DNA of 57,152 nt from Flavobacteriales bacterium UBA7690 (GTDB taxonomy: Bacteria; Bacteroidota; Bacteroidia; Flavobacteriales_F; PHOS-HE28), in NCBI GenBank assembly GCA_002482775.1, contig DLGQ01000023.1, forward strand, positions 26,849 through 84,000, in the 5' to 3' direction. The notes under the pieces are model-generated. The model did no database searches. It had not been told where the DNA came from and worked only from the letters and a program-made list of their open reading frames with translations. Positions 1 through 7,269 of this stretch are shown in pieces. How positions within the stretch are numbered: position 1 is the first letter of the stretch; each line of letters starts with the position of its first letter. The position numbers and the translations under genes were made by a program.

Positions 1-69
1 CTTTTCGGCCACGCCGAAGGGGGTTTCAATGCGGTCGAAAGCGACGGTACCTACGGTGATGAGCTGCAT
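1..69 (-). CDS. PfkB-family sugar kinase, N-terminal fragment
   Basis: Only the first 23 codons are inside the window; the gene runs off the left edge. The ATG is the complement of 67-69 and the fragment begins MQLITVGTVAFDRIETPFG. That resembles the N-terminus of Bacteroidota PfkB/ribokinase-type kinases, where the first beta strand is followed by a VAFD-I-TPFG segment. These enzymes phosphorylate sugars or nucleosides with ATP. A near-consensus promoter element (CACCTTTG on the minus strand, 88-95) lies 18 nt upstream, which supports this start. The substrate cannot be told from so short a piece, and the family call rests on memory of the N-terminal motif. Confidence 0.6.
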   Translation of the reverse strand, partial: MQLITVGTVAFDRIETPFGVAEK

Positions 70-191
70 GGGGTGATGTTTCGGCGGCAAAGGTGGCATT
101 TGCCGGGCGAAAGACGCCTGTGTTAAGTGTCGGGTAGGAATTGTTCGCAGACCCCTTAACTTTCGCCACCCTGACAAATCAAAACCGTTTC

Positions 192-1418
192 ATGAATCAC
201 ACTACCCCTTCTTTCCTGCTTAAGTCGATCGCTGCTGGCGTGCTGGCAGCCAGCGCATTGGGTGCACAAGCCCAGTGCACCACTTGGATCTCACCGGCCA
301 ATACCACCGGTTGGACGGACTTCACCACCGAATTCGGAGGTGCTCCTTGCGATGATGGCACTGGCTGTCCTTTCAACGAGATCACAGCCTTCGAGGTGTT
401 CGCCGATGAGGCGTATGCCATGAATGACGTCCAACAGGGCGGAACCTACACCTTCAGCGCTTGCAATGGTGTTGGCGGAACTGCTTGGGACCTGGAGTTC
501 ACCATCATCGCCCCGAGCGGTGCTGTTGATGCATCCGGCCTTGACGAGGGTTCCATCTGCGAACTGACCTGGACGGCGAGCGAAGCTGGCAACTACGTGA
601 TCGTGGTTAGCGAAGCTGGCGCGTGCGGAACAAGCACGAACGGCGCTGTTGATAACGGCTTCCCGGCTATCACCTGCGTATCGGGTGCTGCTTGCCCTGC
701 CCCACAACCTGGTTGCACGGATTGGCTCGCCCCTTCCCCCACCACGGGCTACTCGGATTTCAACACGACTTTCGGTGGTGCTCCTTGTGACGACGGAAGC
801 GGTTGCCCTTTCAACGAGATCCAAGATTTTGAAGTGTTCGCTGATGAGGCTTACGCGATGGACAACGTTGCTGCTGGTGGTACCTACACCTTCAGCGCTT
901 GCAACGGTGTTGGTGGCACGGCTTGGAACTTGTACTTCACGGTCATCGCTCCAAGCGGAACGGTTGATGCTTTCGGCCTGAACGAAGGTTCTACCTGCGA
1001 ACTCACCTGGACCGCCAGCGAAGCTGGAACCTACATCATCGCCGTGAGCGAAGAGGGTGCCTGCGGTACCAGCACGAACGATGCCACCGACAACGGTTTC
1101 CCTGCCATCACCTGCGAATCCAGCGCTGCTACGTTGTGCGGTGCTGCCGCGATCGGCGAGAACGTGAACATGATCGAGCTGAACGTTCACCCGAACCCGA
1201 CCACCGGTCTGTTCACCATGGAGCTTCCACAAGGTGCTTCGAGCAACGCCGTTGTTGAAGTACTGGACCTGGGTGGCCGCGTGGTGTTCAACACCAACAG
1301 CGCGAACAACCGCACACTTCGTCTGGACCTCACCGGCCAAGCGAACGGCACCTACTTCGTACGCGTTACCGCGGGCGACCAAGTGTTCCGTTCCAAAGTG
1401 TTGCTGATGGGTCGTTGA
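192..1418 (+). CDS. Secreted tandem-repeat protein with T9SS type A sorting domain
   Basis: A 408-residue exported protein of unknown function. The frame is open from 141, but ATG 192 was chosen because it begins a clear signal peptide (MNHTTPSFLLKS, then an Ala-rich core ending GAQAQ at about residue 28). Two near-identical repeats of about 138 residues follow (about 29-166 and 175-312). Each starts C-T-x-W, contains GGAPCDDG-GCPFNEI and FSACNGVGGTAW, and ends AITC. The conserved cysteines suggest disulfide-stabilised extracellular modules. Residues from about 330 match a T9SS C-terminal domain (HPNPTTGLF, LGGRVV, GTYFVRV), so the protein is probably passed through the outer membrane and anchored or released at the surface. 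The repeat family was not recognised. A strong terminator follows. Confidence 0.85.
   Translation: MNHTTPSFLLKSIAAGVLAASALGAQAQCTTWISPANTTGWTDFTTEFGGAPCDDGTGCPFNEITAFEVFADEAYAMNDVQQGGTYTFSACNGVGGTAWDLEFTIIAPSGAVDASGLDEGSICELTWTASEAGNYVIVVSEAGACGTSTNGAVDNGFPAITCVSGAACPAPQPGCTDWLAPSPTTGYSDFNTTFGGAPCDDGSGCPFNEIQDFEVFADEAYAMDNVAAGGTYTFSACNGVGGTAWNLYFTVIAPSGTVDAFGLNEGSTCELTWTASEAGTYIIAVSEEGACGTSTNDATDNGFPAITCESSAATLCGAAAIGENVNMIELNVHPNPTTGLFTMELPQGASSNAVVEVLDLGGRVVFNTNSANNRTLRLDLTGQANGTYFVRVTAGDQVFRSKVLLMGR
276..1127 (+). repeat. In-frame tandem duplication inside the T9SS cargo gene
   Basis: The segment from 276 to about 689 is repeated from 714 to about 1127, an offset of 438 bp (146 codons). 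The copies are alike at both the protein and DNA level, for example the shared stretches around TACACCTTCAGCGCTTGCAA. This points to a fairly recent internal duplication. Confidence 0.85.
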
Positions 1419-1439
1419 TCCTGAGCCACTACGAATGCC

Positions 1440-1471
1440 AAAAGGGCCTGCCGATATCGGCAGGCCCTTTT
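1440..1471 (+). terminator. Intrinsic terminator after the tandem-repeat T9SS gene
   Basis: A perfect 32-bp palindrome with 16-bp arms (AAAAGGGCCTGCCGAT and its complement) begins 21 bp after the stop codon and is followed by CTTTT. The A-rich start and T-rich end let it work in both directions. Confidence 0.9.
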
Positions 1472-1517
1472 CTTTTACAACACGCTCTGCCGTCTTGGTT
1501 CATATGGAACCAACAGA

Positions 1518-1544
1518 AAGGCCCCAGCTATCCGCTGAGGCCTT
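1518..1544 (-). terminator. Duplicated tRNA-Asn terminator, distal copy
   Basis: Same hairpin as at 1916-1942: AAGGCCTCAGC and GCTGGGGCCTT pair as 11 bp (one G-U) around GGATA on the minus strand. Here it follows the broken tRNA copy and could end transcripts of the GIY-YIG gene. Confidence 0.7.
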
Positions 1545-1549
1545 CGTTG

Positions 1550-1615
1550 CTCCCCGGGCTGGACTTGTCCCGCAGTTCCGCCCTACAGCGGAACTGCGGG
1601 ACAGCGACCCCATGA
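1550..1615 (-). pseudogene. tRNA-Asn 3' half remnant interrupted by a hairpin
   Basis: Equivalent to bases 1948-1982 of the intact tRNA gene, but with a hairpin where T-loop bases GTT should be. It lacks the 5' half, D arm and anticodon loop, so it cannot make a tRNA. Similarity stops exactly at the anticodon-loop/3'-stem boundary (TCATGGGG on the minus strand). Confidence 0.85.
1568..1601. repeat. Perfect hairpin inserted in the tRNA remnant
   Basis: Arms TCCCGCAGTTCCGC (1568-1581) and GCGGAACTGCGGGA (1588-1601) pair over 14 bp around the loop CCTACA. There is no T-run on either side, so it is not a standard intrinsic terminator. No second copy was seen in the window. It could be a REP-like insertion, a recognition site or a processing structure. 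Confidence 0.85.
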
Positions 1616-1622
1616 ACCATGC

Positions 1623-1907
1623 TCAGAACTTCTTCGCAAGCCCGATCCGCAGCGCAGCATCCGACATAACGCGCTCGATGAACGCCCGCCGTTTGCGCGC
1701 CTTGATGAAGGCTTCAACAGCTCGTGCATGTGCGCGGTCGCGGCACGCGATCGTCGTACATAGGACCCGGTCCGAAGCCTGCTTGGTGAACGACCCACGG
1801 AACAGATGCATGTTGTGCTGTTCGACCCGGACATCCACGTTCTCCGTCTCACCAACGTAGTACCGATCCAGCTGCTTACTGTAGAGGATGTAGACCCAAT
1901 GTGCCAT
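1623..1907 (-). CDS. Small GIY-YIG nuclease family protein in a tRNA-flanked cassette
   Basis: A 94-residue protein made almost entirely of a GIY-YIG nuclease domain. The GIY element appears as WVYILYS (residues 4-10) and the YIG element as YYVGET (16-21). They are followed by the Arg of VRVEQHN, the FTKQ motif, and Glu in AVEAFIKARK, which are the expected catalytic positions. Proteins of this size are typically stand-alone nucleases of unclear role; some GIY-YIG proteins are homing endonucleases. The ATG lies 5 bp from the end of the tRNA-proximal repeat, and the stop is 7 bp before the duplicated tRNA 3' half, so almost nothing but the gene lies between the repeats. No Shine-Dalgarno-like sequence is visible. 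Its action on tRNA-Asn DNA is inference from position. Confidence 0.88.
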   Translation of the reverse strand: MAHWVYILYSKQLDRYYVGETENVDVRVEQHNMHLFRGSFTKQASDRVLCTTIACRDRAHARAVEAFIKARKRRAFIERVMSDAALRIGLAKKF

Positions 1908-1912
1908 GCAAG

Positions 1913-1982
1913 AGAAAGGCCCCAGCTATCCGCTGAGGCCTTCGTTGCTCCCCGGGCTGGACTTGAACCAGCGACCCCATGA
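1913..1982 (-). repeat. Proximal copy of the duplicated tRNA 3' half and terminator
   Basis: The copy that belongs to the intact tRNA-Asn gene. Positions 1913-1965 match 1515-1567 and 1969-1982 match 1602-1615. The offset is 398 bp for the first block and 367 bp for the second, the 31-bp difference being the net hairpin insertion. Confidence 0.9.
1916..1942 (-). terminator. tRNA-Asn intrinsic terminator
   Basis: An 11-bp stem with one G-U pair and a GGATA loop starts 5 nt after the tRNA 3' end on the minus strand and is followed by a pyrimidine-rich tract (CTTTCTCTT). Confidence 0.75.
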
Positions 1983-2021
1983 TTAACAGTCATGTGCTCT
2001 AACCAGCTGAGCTACCAGGGA
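1948..2021 (-). tRNA. tRNA-Asn (GUU)
   Basis: A complete 74-nt cloverleaf on the minus strand. The acceptor stem is TCCCTGG with CCGGGGA (one G-U), the D arm AGCTCAGCTGGTTAGAGC, and the anticodon stem CATGA/TCATG around the loop CTGTTAA with anticodon GTT. The T arm is GCTGG-TTCAAGT-CCAGC and the discriminator base is G. CCA is not encoded (the next bases are CAA). Its 3' half is duplicated beyond the GIY-YIG gene. Confidence 0.97.
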
Positions 2022-2094
2022 AGGTACCCGCAAAGGGACGGCAAAAGTAGCAGGATCGGGGGTATCTGCAAAACCCCACTGCACCTTTGTGCCC

Positions 2095-2316
2095 ATGTCC
2101 GCTGTTCATCCGCCCCGTTGGAAGACCGCTATCGTGGTCTGGATCGCCATTTATCCGTCCATAACGTTGCTTTCTTGGTTGGCCGGTCCTTGGGTTGTCC
2201 AGCTGCCGCTGATGGTGAGGACCCTCGTTGTTACTGGTGTTCTGGTTCCCCTATTGGTCTTCGTGCTCCTCCCCTTTCTGCACAAAACGCTCAGGCAGTG
2301 GTTGTTCGTAGGTTAG
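2095..2316 (+). CDS. Small two-helix membrane protein
   Basis: A 73-residue protein starting MSAVHPPRWKTA. Two hydrophobic segments (about residues 10-33 and 40-62) are followed by a basic tail (LHKTLRQWL). It resembles the two-helix membrane segments that occur alone or fused to antibiotic biosynthesis monooxygenase domains, with the HPPRWKTA lead and LPF-R-end typical of that group. The role is unknown. ATG 2095 is preferred over GTG 2089. A promoter-like CACCTTTG lies at 2082-2089, only 5 nt before the ATG, which would give a leaderless or nearly leaderless message. The gene stands alone, divergent from the tRNA. Confidence 0.65.
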   Translation: MSAVHPPRWKTAIVVWIAIYPSITLLSWLAGPWVVQLPLMVRTLVVTGVLVPLLVFVLLPFLHKTLRQWLFVG

Positions 2317-2373
2317 TTCCCTAGGCGGCGTTCTGGGCGGGACCAGCGTCATACGAACAACAACCGCCGCCCC

Positions 2374-4224
2374 ATGCGTTCGACCCTGACCCCAACAGCT
2401 CTCTTGTTCTCCTTATTCGCACTTGGCCAGACCGGCCCATGCGAGCCGTTCGACTTCTGTTTCGTGCCTAGCCAATTGCCTTCGGGCAGCTACTTCTTCG
2501 ATAACTGCTCATCCGGTCCTGCCACAACGCAGTACGTCTGGTCTTACGGCGATGGAACCTCCTCTTCCTCCATCCATGGTGAACATTCCTACGCCGCGCC
2601 AGGTACTTACAGCGTCTGCCTCACGGCCTATTGGGGCAATTGTTCGGACAGCACGTGCACGACGATCACCGTAGGTGGTGGAAACCCGTGCGATAGTGGC
2701 TTCGATGTGGAAATGGCCTGGAACGCCGGGCAGAACGGCACCGTGTTCTTCAACGCCACCTCGAATATCCCCGGAACCAACTTCATCTGGTACTTCGCCG
2801 ATGGGTCGGAGGGCTATGGTGATGCGGTGGAGCATCTGTATGCCGAGGGAGGCACCTATGACGTTTGTGTTTCCGGTTGGTACTTCAACGAAGCCACGCA
2901 GGATACCTGCTGGACGGAGGACTGCGAGCAGATCTCCGTACCGAACAGCGAGCCGTGCGAAGGTCTTGAAGCCTGTTTCGCGGCATCGCAACTTTCTTCG
3001 AACGGTTTCTTCTTTGACAATTGTTCCACACCAGCATTGAACTCCACCTTCGTCTGGTTGTTCGGCGATGGCACCACCACAACGGAATTCGCACCCATCC
3101 ACACGTTCGCCGAGCCGGGCGTGTATACCGTGTGCTTGGTCATCGACTGGCCCAATGGCTGCATTTCCGAAGACTGCCAGGTCCTGACCGTCGGCGGTGA
3201 TCCTTGCACAGACTTCAACGCGTGTTTCGTGACCAACTACCTGCAACAGCCGGGCAGGCTGTTCTTCGACAACTGCACCAATGGCCAGGGGAACGAACAG
3301 TTCGTTTGGAACTTCGGTGATGGCACCACCAGCACAGTGACCAATGCCGAACACACGTACACGCAGAACGGCACCTACACCGTCTGCCTCACGGCTTACG
3401 CAGGGAATTGTTCAGATAGTACATGCACGACCATCATCGTGGATGATCTCGGCGGCGATATCTGCGATGAACTGGATGCCTGCTTCGAAGCGCAGCCCTT
3501 CGAGAACGGGGCATATTTCTTCTCGAATTGCTCCGAGTTGCTTCCCATCAACATCCCCGCATATTACTTCTGGGACTTCGGTGATGGTAGTACCAGCGAT
3601 GTTGCACAACCGGATCACGCCTTCCTGCCTGGGACGTACACCGTGTGCCTCACCGTGACGCATGGTAATTGTGTGGACAGCACATGCACCACCATCACTG
3701 TATTGACCGGCCCTGGTTGCGACCCGAACTACGCAGTCGAGTTCACGTGGGTGGACCAAGGCACCGCGGTGATCTACACGGCGACATCCAACCTGAACAC
3801 CGTAGGCTACAACTGGTTCTTTGGCGATGGTACGGTGGGCTACGGCCAGACCATCACTCATTTGTACGAGCCACCCGGACCGTATGAAGTGTGTGTGGAT
3901 GCTTGGTACTGGAACGACATCCAACAAGACACCTGCTGGACCAGCTACTGCGATCTGGTTGATCCGTTCGATACCGGCCTTGGTGAGTTCGATGGCTCAG
4001 GCATCAACGTGTTCCCGGTGCCAGCGACCGATCAGCTTACCATCACGGGGTTGACTGCGAATACGCCGCTCAGTCTGTTCGCTGCCGATGGCCGCATCGT
4101 CTACAATGGCTTCGCGACCGGCGGAACACAGAGCATAGATGTGGGTGATCTTGCAAAAGGCAGTTATATCCTTCGGATCGCTGCGGCGCACGGGAACTTG
4201 CACCGGAATGTGATCGTGGAATAG
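2374..4224 (+). CDS. Six-PKD-domain secreted protein with T9SS type A sorting domain
   Basis: A 616-residue surface protein. The signal peptide spans about residues 1-19 (LFSLFALGQ). Six PKD-type beta-sandwich repeats follow, each with a W-x-F/Y-G/A-D-G motif (WSYGDG, WYFADG, WLFGDG, WNFGDG, WDFGDG, WFFGDG) and a GTY-VCL/VCV strand. Repeats 2 and 6 form one subtype (TATSN or NATSN, GYG, QDTCW) and repeats 1, 3, 4 and 5 another (FFDNC or FFSNC), so the gene grew by duplication of two module types. The T9SS sorting domain starts near residue 545 (NVFPVPATD, ADGRIVY, GSYILRI). PKD domains commonly act as binding or spacer modules in surface proteins. No catalytic domain is present and the ligand is unknown. 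Confidence 0.88.
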   Translation: MRSTLTPTALLFSLFALGQTGPCEPFDFCFVPSQLPSGSYFFDNCSSGPATTQYVWSYGDGTSSSSIHGEHSYAAPGTYSVCLTAYWGNCSDSTCTTITVGGGNPCDSGFDVEMAWNAGQNGTVFFNATSNIPGTNFIWYFADGSEGYGDAVEHLYAEGGTYDVCVSGWYFNEATQDTCWTEDCEQISVPNSEPCEGLEACFAASQLSSNGFFFDNCSTPALNSTFVWLFGDGTTTTEFAPIHTFAEPGVYTVCLVIDWPNGCISEDCQVLTVGGDPCTDFNACFVTNYLQQPGRLFFDNCTNGQGNEQFVWNFGDGTTSTVTNAEHTYTQNGTYTVCLTAYAGNCSDSTCTTIIVDDLGGDICDELDACFEAQPFENGAYFFSNCSELLPINIPAYYFWDFGDGSTSDVAQPDHAFLPGTYTVCLTVTHGNCVDSTCTTITVLTGPGCDPNYAVEFTWVDQGTAVIYTATSNLNTVGYNWFFGDGTVGYGQTITHLYEPPGPYEVCVDAWYWNDIQQDTCWTSYCDLVDPFDTGLGEFDGSGINVFPVPATDQLTITGLTANTPLSLFAADGRIVYNGFATGGTQSIDVGDLAKGSYILRIAAAHGNLHRNVIVE

Positions 4225-4345
4225 GTACGTGTTGGGGAATGGTAATACCCCGTGGTCTTGGATCGTGGGGCGTTACTTTAATCAAGGCATTGTGTCCTGA
4301 CGTGGAGAGCCCGCGATAGTCTAGAATGGACTGACGAGGGGGTCA

Positions 4346-4810
4346 TCATCGGTCAAGGTTGGCAACGATGTCCGAGTACTCATTTTCGGCCCACGAAATT
4401 CCTCCGGTGTCAATGGCAATGTGATTAAGTGCAGCGAACCTGAGGAGGAATGTTTGTTCTCTACTGAAGCCAAAGCAAAATACATCTTTCCTTCCTTCTG
4501 AGGTATAGTGAACGTACGCGAAGTTTCCTCGGTTGCCGCCATGTTGATAGATCACGATTCGATGCACACTGATCGCATTGACGACTTCAGTGTGTCTGTG
4601 TAGTCTATTGGGGCGAAGGATCGAGATGCTTTTCTCATAGAACGTATATCGTCGAAAGCGCCAAAGAGCATATGCTACGACAATGCTTGTCCCGAGGGCG
4701 ATCCGTCCCGGGACATTAAGCCGGGTGAATGCAGCCACCAAGCAAAGCAGGACCGCGAGAGCGGCTGTCTCCTTAGACGGATCCGTGAATACCACTCCAA
4801 GCTTCTTCAT
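4346..4810 (-). CDS. Hypothetical membrane protein
   Basis: A 154-residue protein, not recognised with confidence. Two hydrophobic segments lie near the N-terminus (about residues 16-28 and 33-48). They are followed by a soluble stretch (YEKSISILRPN, then alternating hydrophobic strands) that resembles a small PH-like or YcxB-like domain. A perfect minus-strand promoter element TACGTTTG (4824-4831) ends 13 nt before the ATG, which supports both the gene and its start. Codon use looks more relaxed and AT-richer than in the neighbours, which may mean recent acquisition or low expression. It lies alone, downstream of the DUF748 gene on the same strand. Confidence 0.65.
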   Translation of the reverse strand: MKKLGVVFTDPSKETAALAVLLCLVAAFTRLNVPGRIALGTSIVVAYALWRFRRYTFYEKSISILRPNRLHRHTEVVNAISVHRIVIYQHGGNRGNFAYVHYTSEGRKDVFCFGFSREQTFLLRFAALNHIAIDTGGISWAENEYSDIVANLDR

Positions 4811-4823
4811 CTGTGTCCGGATT

Positions 4824-4831
4824 CAAACGTA
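4824..4831 (-). promoter_or_regulatory. Bacteroidota -7 element TACGTTTG
   Basis: A perfect TAnnTTTG match, 13 nt before the start of the gene at 4346-4810. Confidence 0.6.
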
Positions 4832-4918
4832 CGCGGACTTGGTCGCATCTGAGCGTAGCCGACGCCTACGCCCCACGACCACCGAGGTTTCGACGCCTGT
4901 TGCTACCCCCGAACGGAT

Positions 4919-7195
4919 TCACTCCCCCACATCATACACGAACCGGAACCCCGGCACGCCGCGTTGCCCGGCCAGCTCTTCCGCCGTGCCATCGCGGTAG
5001 CGCACACGAGCCGATGCCACACCTTGCGCCAGCAGGAACTGCATGGTGCTTTCGCGCCGTGCGTATTCGATCTCGCCGGCGATGCGCTCCGCTTCAGCAG
5101 CACCTAGCAACGACAGGCAACGGTCATGCAGCGACTTGCCCTCCATGCCCGCCGTGCGTCCATCCACGTACGCGGTGAATGCCGTGTCGCGCGAGCCTAG
5201 CTCAGCGATACGTGCGCTGTCCGCACCTTCGATCGTTGCTTTGTCGGGGAAGAGGAATGCCCTCTTCCCGTGGAACACCGCCACCTCCTTCGCTTCGGCC
5301 TTCGCATCCACGATGGAGACGAGATCCACGGTGAGCCCGGGTTTCGCCTTTAGCGCAGAAGCGAGTTGTTTCAGCGTCTTCTCCTGAAGTTTCGCGGGAC
5401 CGGGTTGCAGGTACTCGAAGCGCACACGTTCCAGATCGGCCTCATCGGCGCCTTCGAATGCACGCACCAACAAACGTCCCGGCGCGGTGGCGGCTTTCAC
5501 GATCAGGTTCTTCAGCACCTGCCACACGATGGGCCATACCTTGAACTGCGGATCCTTCAGGTCGCCTTTCACCGGTACATCCAGTTCCACCACGCCGTTC
5601 ACATCCTTCAGCAGACCGGCGGCCAATCGCAGCGGCAGCACGTAGGTCTCCGGATCATGCTCGTCCACCTTTTTGCCCACTTTCAACTTGTCCACACGCA
5701 GGTGGTTCTGCGAATCGATGTTGCCGTCTTTCACCACGGTCTTCGAGACATACTGCAACAAGCCATCCTCCAGCGGGTGCGCGGCATACCAGCGACCGTA
5801 GGCATCCAAATGGTTCAGCGCAAGATCGTCCACGGTAAGGTCCACCCTCACGTTGCGGATGTTCTTCGGATCGAAGACGGCATCGCCCTTCAATGTTCCG
5901 GTCTCTTGCAACACGGCACTAGCGGTGACCTTCCCCGCCTCCTGATCGCTGGTGATGCGGTTCGCGCTCACGTTGATCGCGGAGATCGCGTAGCGGAACG
6001 GTTGTGCGGGCGTGTTGTCCTCGAAATGCACAGCGCTGTTGGTGAGCGCGAGTTTCTTCGCGGTATAGTCGCTCGCCACGATCTGTTCGCCGAGGTAGCT
6101 GACGTATTCCGCCAGCATGGCGAAGATGTTGCTCTCGCTCACCTGCAGCTGGGTGGCCGCGCTGTCCCCCACAACTGCGGTGGTGTCCAACTTCAACAAG
6201 CGCGTCCAGTTGTCCGTGCCATCGGCGAGCATCACAAAATTCAGATCGGCGCCATCCAGCACCACTTCGCCCATGTCCACGCGCTGGGTCTTTGCAACGA
6301 GCGTATCCAGTCGTGAAGTCGCTTTCTTCAGGCTGAAGAGTTCCTCGCTGTTCGGATCGGTCAGCTTCACGTCGTGCAGATCAAGGCCCGCACTGATCGC
6401 CAGACTTGTGGTGTCCGCGTAGCTATCGAGCAAATTCAACTCAAGGTCCATCGCACCTTCCAGCGACTTGCACGCGAAGAAGTCCTGGATGTAGGGCAAT
6501 ACTTGCGGCAATGCGAAGGCTTTCAAGTGCGCATCGATCCCGTAGAGCGACTTGTCCGTGTCCAGCATGAAGCCGCCGTCCATGCGCCCGCCATCGTTCA
6601 GGTCGAAACCCAGGCCGAATTCCATGCGCGCGTTCTCCGATGAGATGATGTTGCTGGTGGCCTTGAGGTTCTTGATGCCCACGGGCGCGGCAAGCACATC
6701 GCTCTTGTAGTCGATGCGGCCGTCGTTCAGCTCGATGTCCTCCATGCTGAAACGCACAGAAGCCGATGTGTCATTCGTTGTTGTGTCATCGCCACCGAGT
6801 TCGAGCAGGTCGCTGAAGTTGAACCGATCGCCTGTTTGTATGATGTGGCAGTACGGCGATTCGATACGCAATCCGGTGAAGCGCCAGTTGTTCTGTTGGA
6901 AGCCGTTCCACAAGTTGCTGCGCACGCTGATGTTCCTCCAAGACACGAATACTTCTTCGCTCTGGGGTTCGTAACACGTAACGCCCGTTACACCATAGCG
7001 GAAGGTGAACGGGTTGAGGATGATGCGGTCGATGGTGACCTTCCTATTGATCCATTCCTCGCTATGGGTTTCGATATAGCGTTTCAGGATGTACGGAAGA
7101 AGCAATGCGACAACCAGCAACACGGTGACCAACAGGGCGACCAGAACGATCAACCAACGCTTGCTGCGTTCGGGTCGGGAAGAGGCATCTATCAT
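4919..7195 (-). CDS. DUF748 / AsmA-like inner-membrane-anchored protein
   Basis: A 758-residue protein. The reading frame is open further upstream, but ATG 7195 (MIDASSRPERSKR) was chosen because it is followed at once by the single membrane helix (about residues 14-36, LIVLVALLVTVLLVV) and because an SSB terminator lies just upstream. The rest is a long periplasmic beta-rich region typical of DUF748/AsmA-like proteins: short hydrophobic strands, the internal phrase ITSDQEAGKVTASAV and a final Ala/Lys-rich part near 640-700. AsmA-like proteins are linked to envelope lipid transport or assembly in other bacteria; that role here is inference. It has no operon partner and ends about 110 bp from the next gene. 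Confidence 0.8.
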   Translation of the reverse strand: MIDASSRPERSKRWLIVLVALLVTVLLVVALLLPYILKRYIETHSEEWINRKVTIDRIILNPFTFRYGVTGVTCYEPQSEEVFVSWRNISVRSNLWNGFQQNNWRFTGLRIESPYCHIIQTGDRFNFSDLLELGGDDTTTNDTSASVRFSMEDIELNDGRIDYKSDVLAAPVGIKNLKATSNIISSENARMEFGLGFDLNDGGRMDGGFMLDTDKSLYGIDAHLKAFALPQVLPYIQDFFACKSLEGAMDLELNLLDSYADTTSLAISAGLDLHDVKLTDPNSEELFSLKKATSRLDTLVAKTQRVDMGEVVLDGADLNFVMLADGTDNWTRLLKLDTTAVVGDSAATQLQVSESNIFAMLAEYVSYLGEQIVASDYTAKKLALTNSAVHFEDNTPAQPFRYAISAINVSANRITSDQEAGKVTASAVLQETGTLKGDAVFDPKNIRNVRVDLTVDDLALNHLDAYGRWYAAHPLEDGLLQYVSKTVVKDGNIDSQNHLRVDKLKVGKKVDEHDPETYVLPLRLAAGLLKDVNGVVELDVPVKGDLKDPQFKVWPIVWQVLKNLIVKAATAPGRLLVRAFEGADEADLERVRFEYLQPGPAKLQEKTLKQLASALKAKPGLTVDLVSIVDAKAEAKEVAVFHGKRAFLFPDKATIEGADSARIAELGSRDTAFTAYVDGRTAGMEGKSLHDRCLSLLGAAEAERIAGEIEYARRESTMQFLLAQGVASARVRYRDGTAEELAGQRGVPGFRFVYDVGE

Positions 7196-7217
7196 GGCGA
7201 GGGTTGGCCAAAAGCAC

Positions 7218-7249
7218 GAAGCGGCCCCGAAAGATCGGGACCGCTTCGC
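7218..7249 (-). terminator. Intrinsic terminator after the first ssb gene
   Basis: Arms CGAAGCGGCCCCGA (7218-7231) and TCGGGACCGCTTCG (7236-7249) around the loop AAGA. On the minus-strand RNA the one imperfect pair is G-U, and GCTTTTGG follows. It separates ssb from the downstream DUF748 gene. Confidence 0.85.
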
Positions 7250-7269
7250 AATCAGAAGTGGATCAGGCT

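Larger units (their letters stand above)
1515..1615 (-). repeat. Distal copy of the tRNA-Asn 3' half and terminator, split by a hairpin
   Basis: Positions 1515-1567 are identical to 1913-1965 (53 bp), and 1602-1615 are identical to 1969-1982. The three bases AAC that lie between these blocks in the intact tRNA are replaced here by a 34-nt perfect hairpin. The duplicated stretch covers, on the minus strand, the 3' anticodon stem, variable loop, T arm, acceptor 3' strand and the terminator hairpin. It is the far boundary of the GIY-YIG cassette. Confidence 0.9.

Noticed and set aside
291..1382. Long minus-strand open frame opposite the tandem-repeat T9SS gene
   Set aside because: It mirrors a high-GC gene with a signal peptide and sorting domain on the other strand and shows no domain of its own.
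1568..1601. Hairpin in the tRNA remnant as an intrinsic terminator
   Set aside because: No U-run follows it in either direction, and the duplicated tRNA terminator lies just beyond it.
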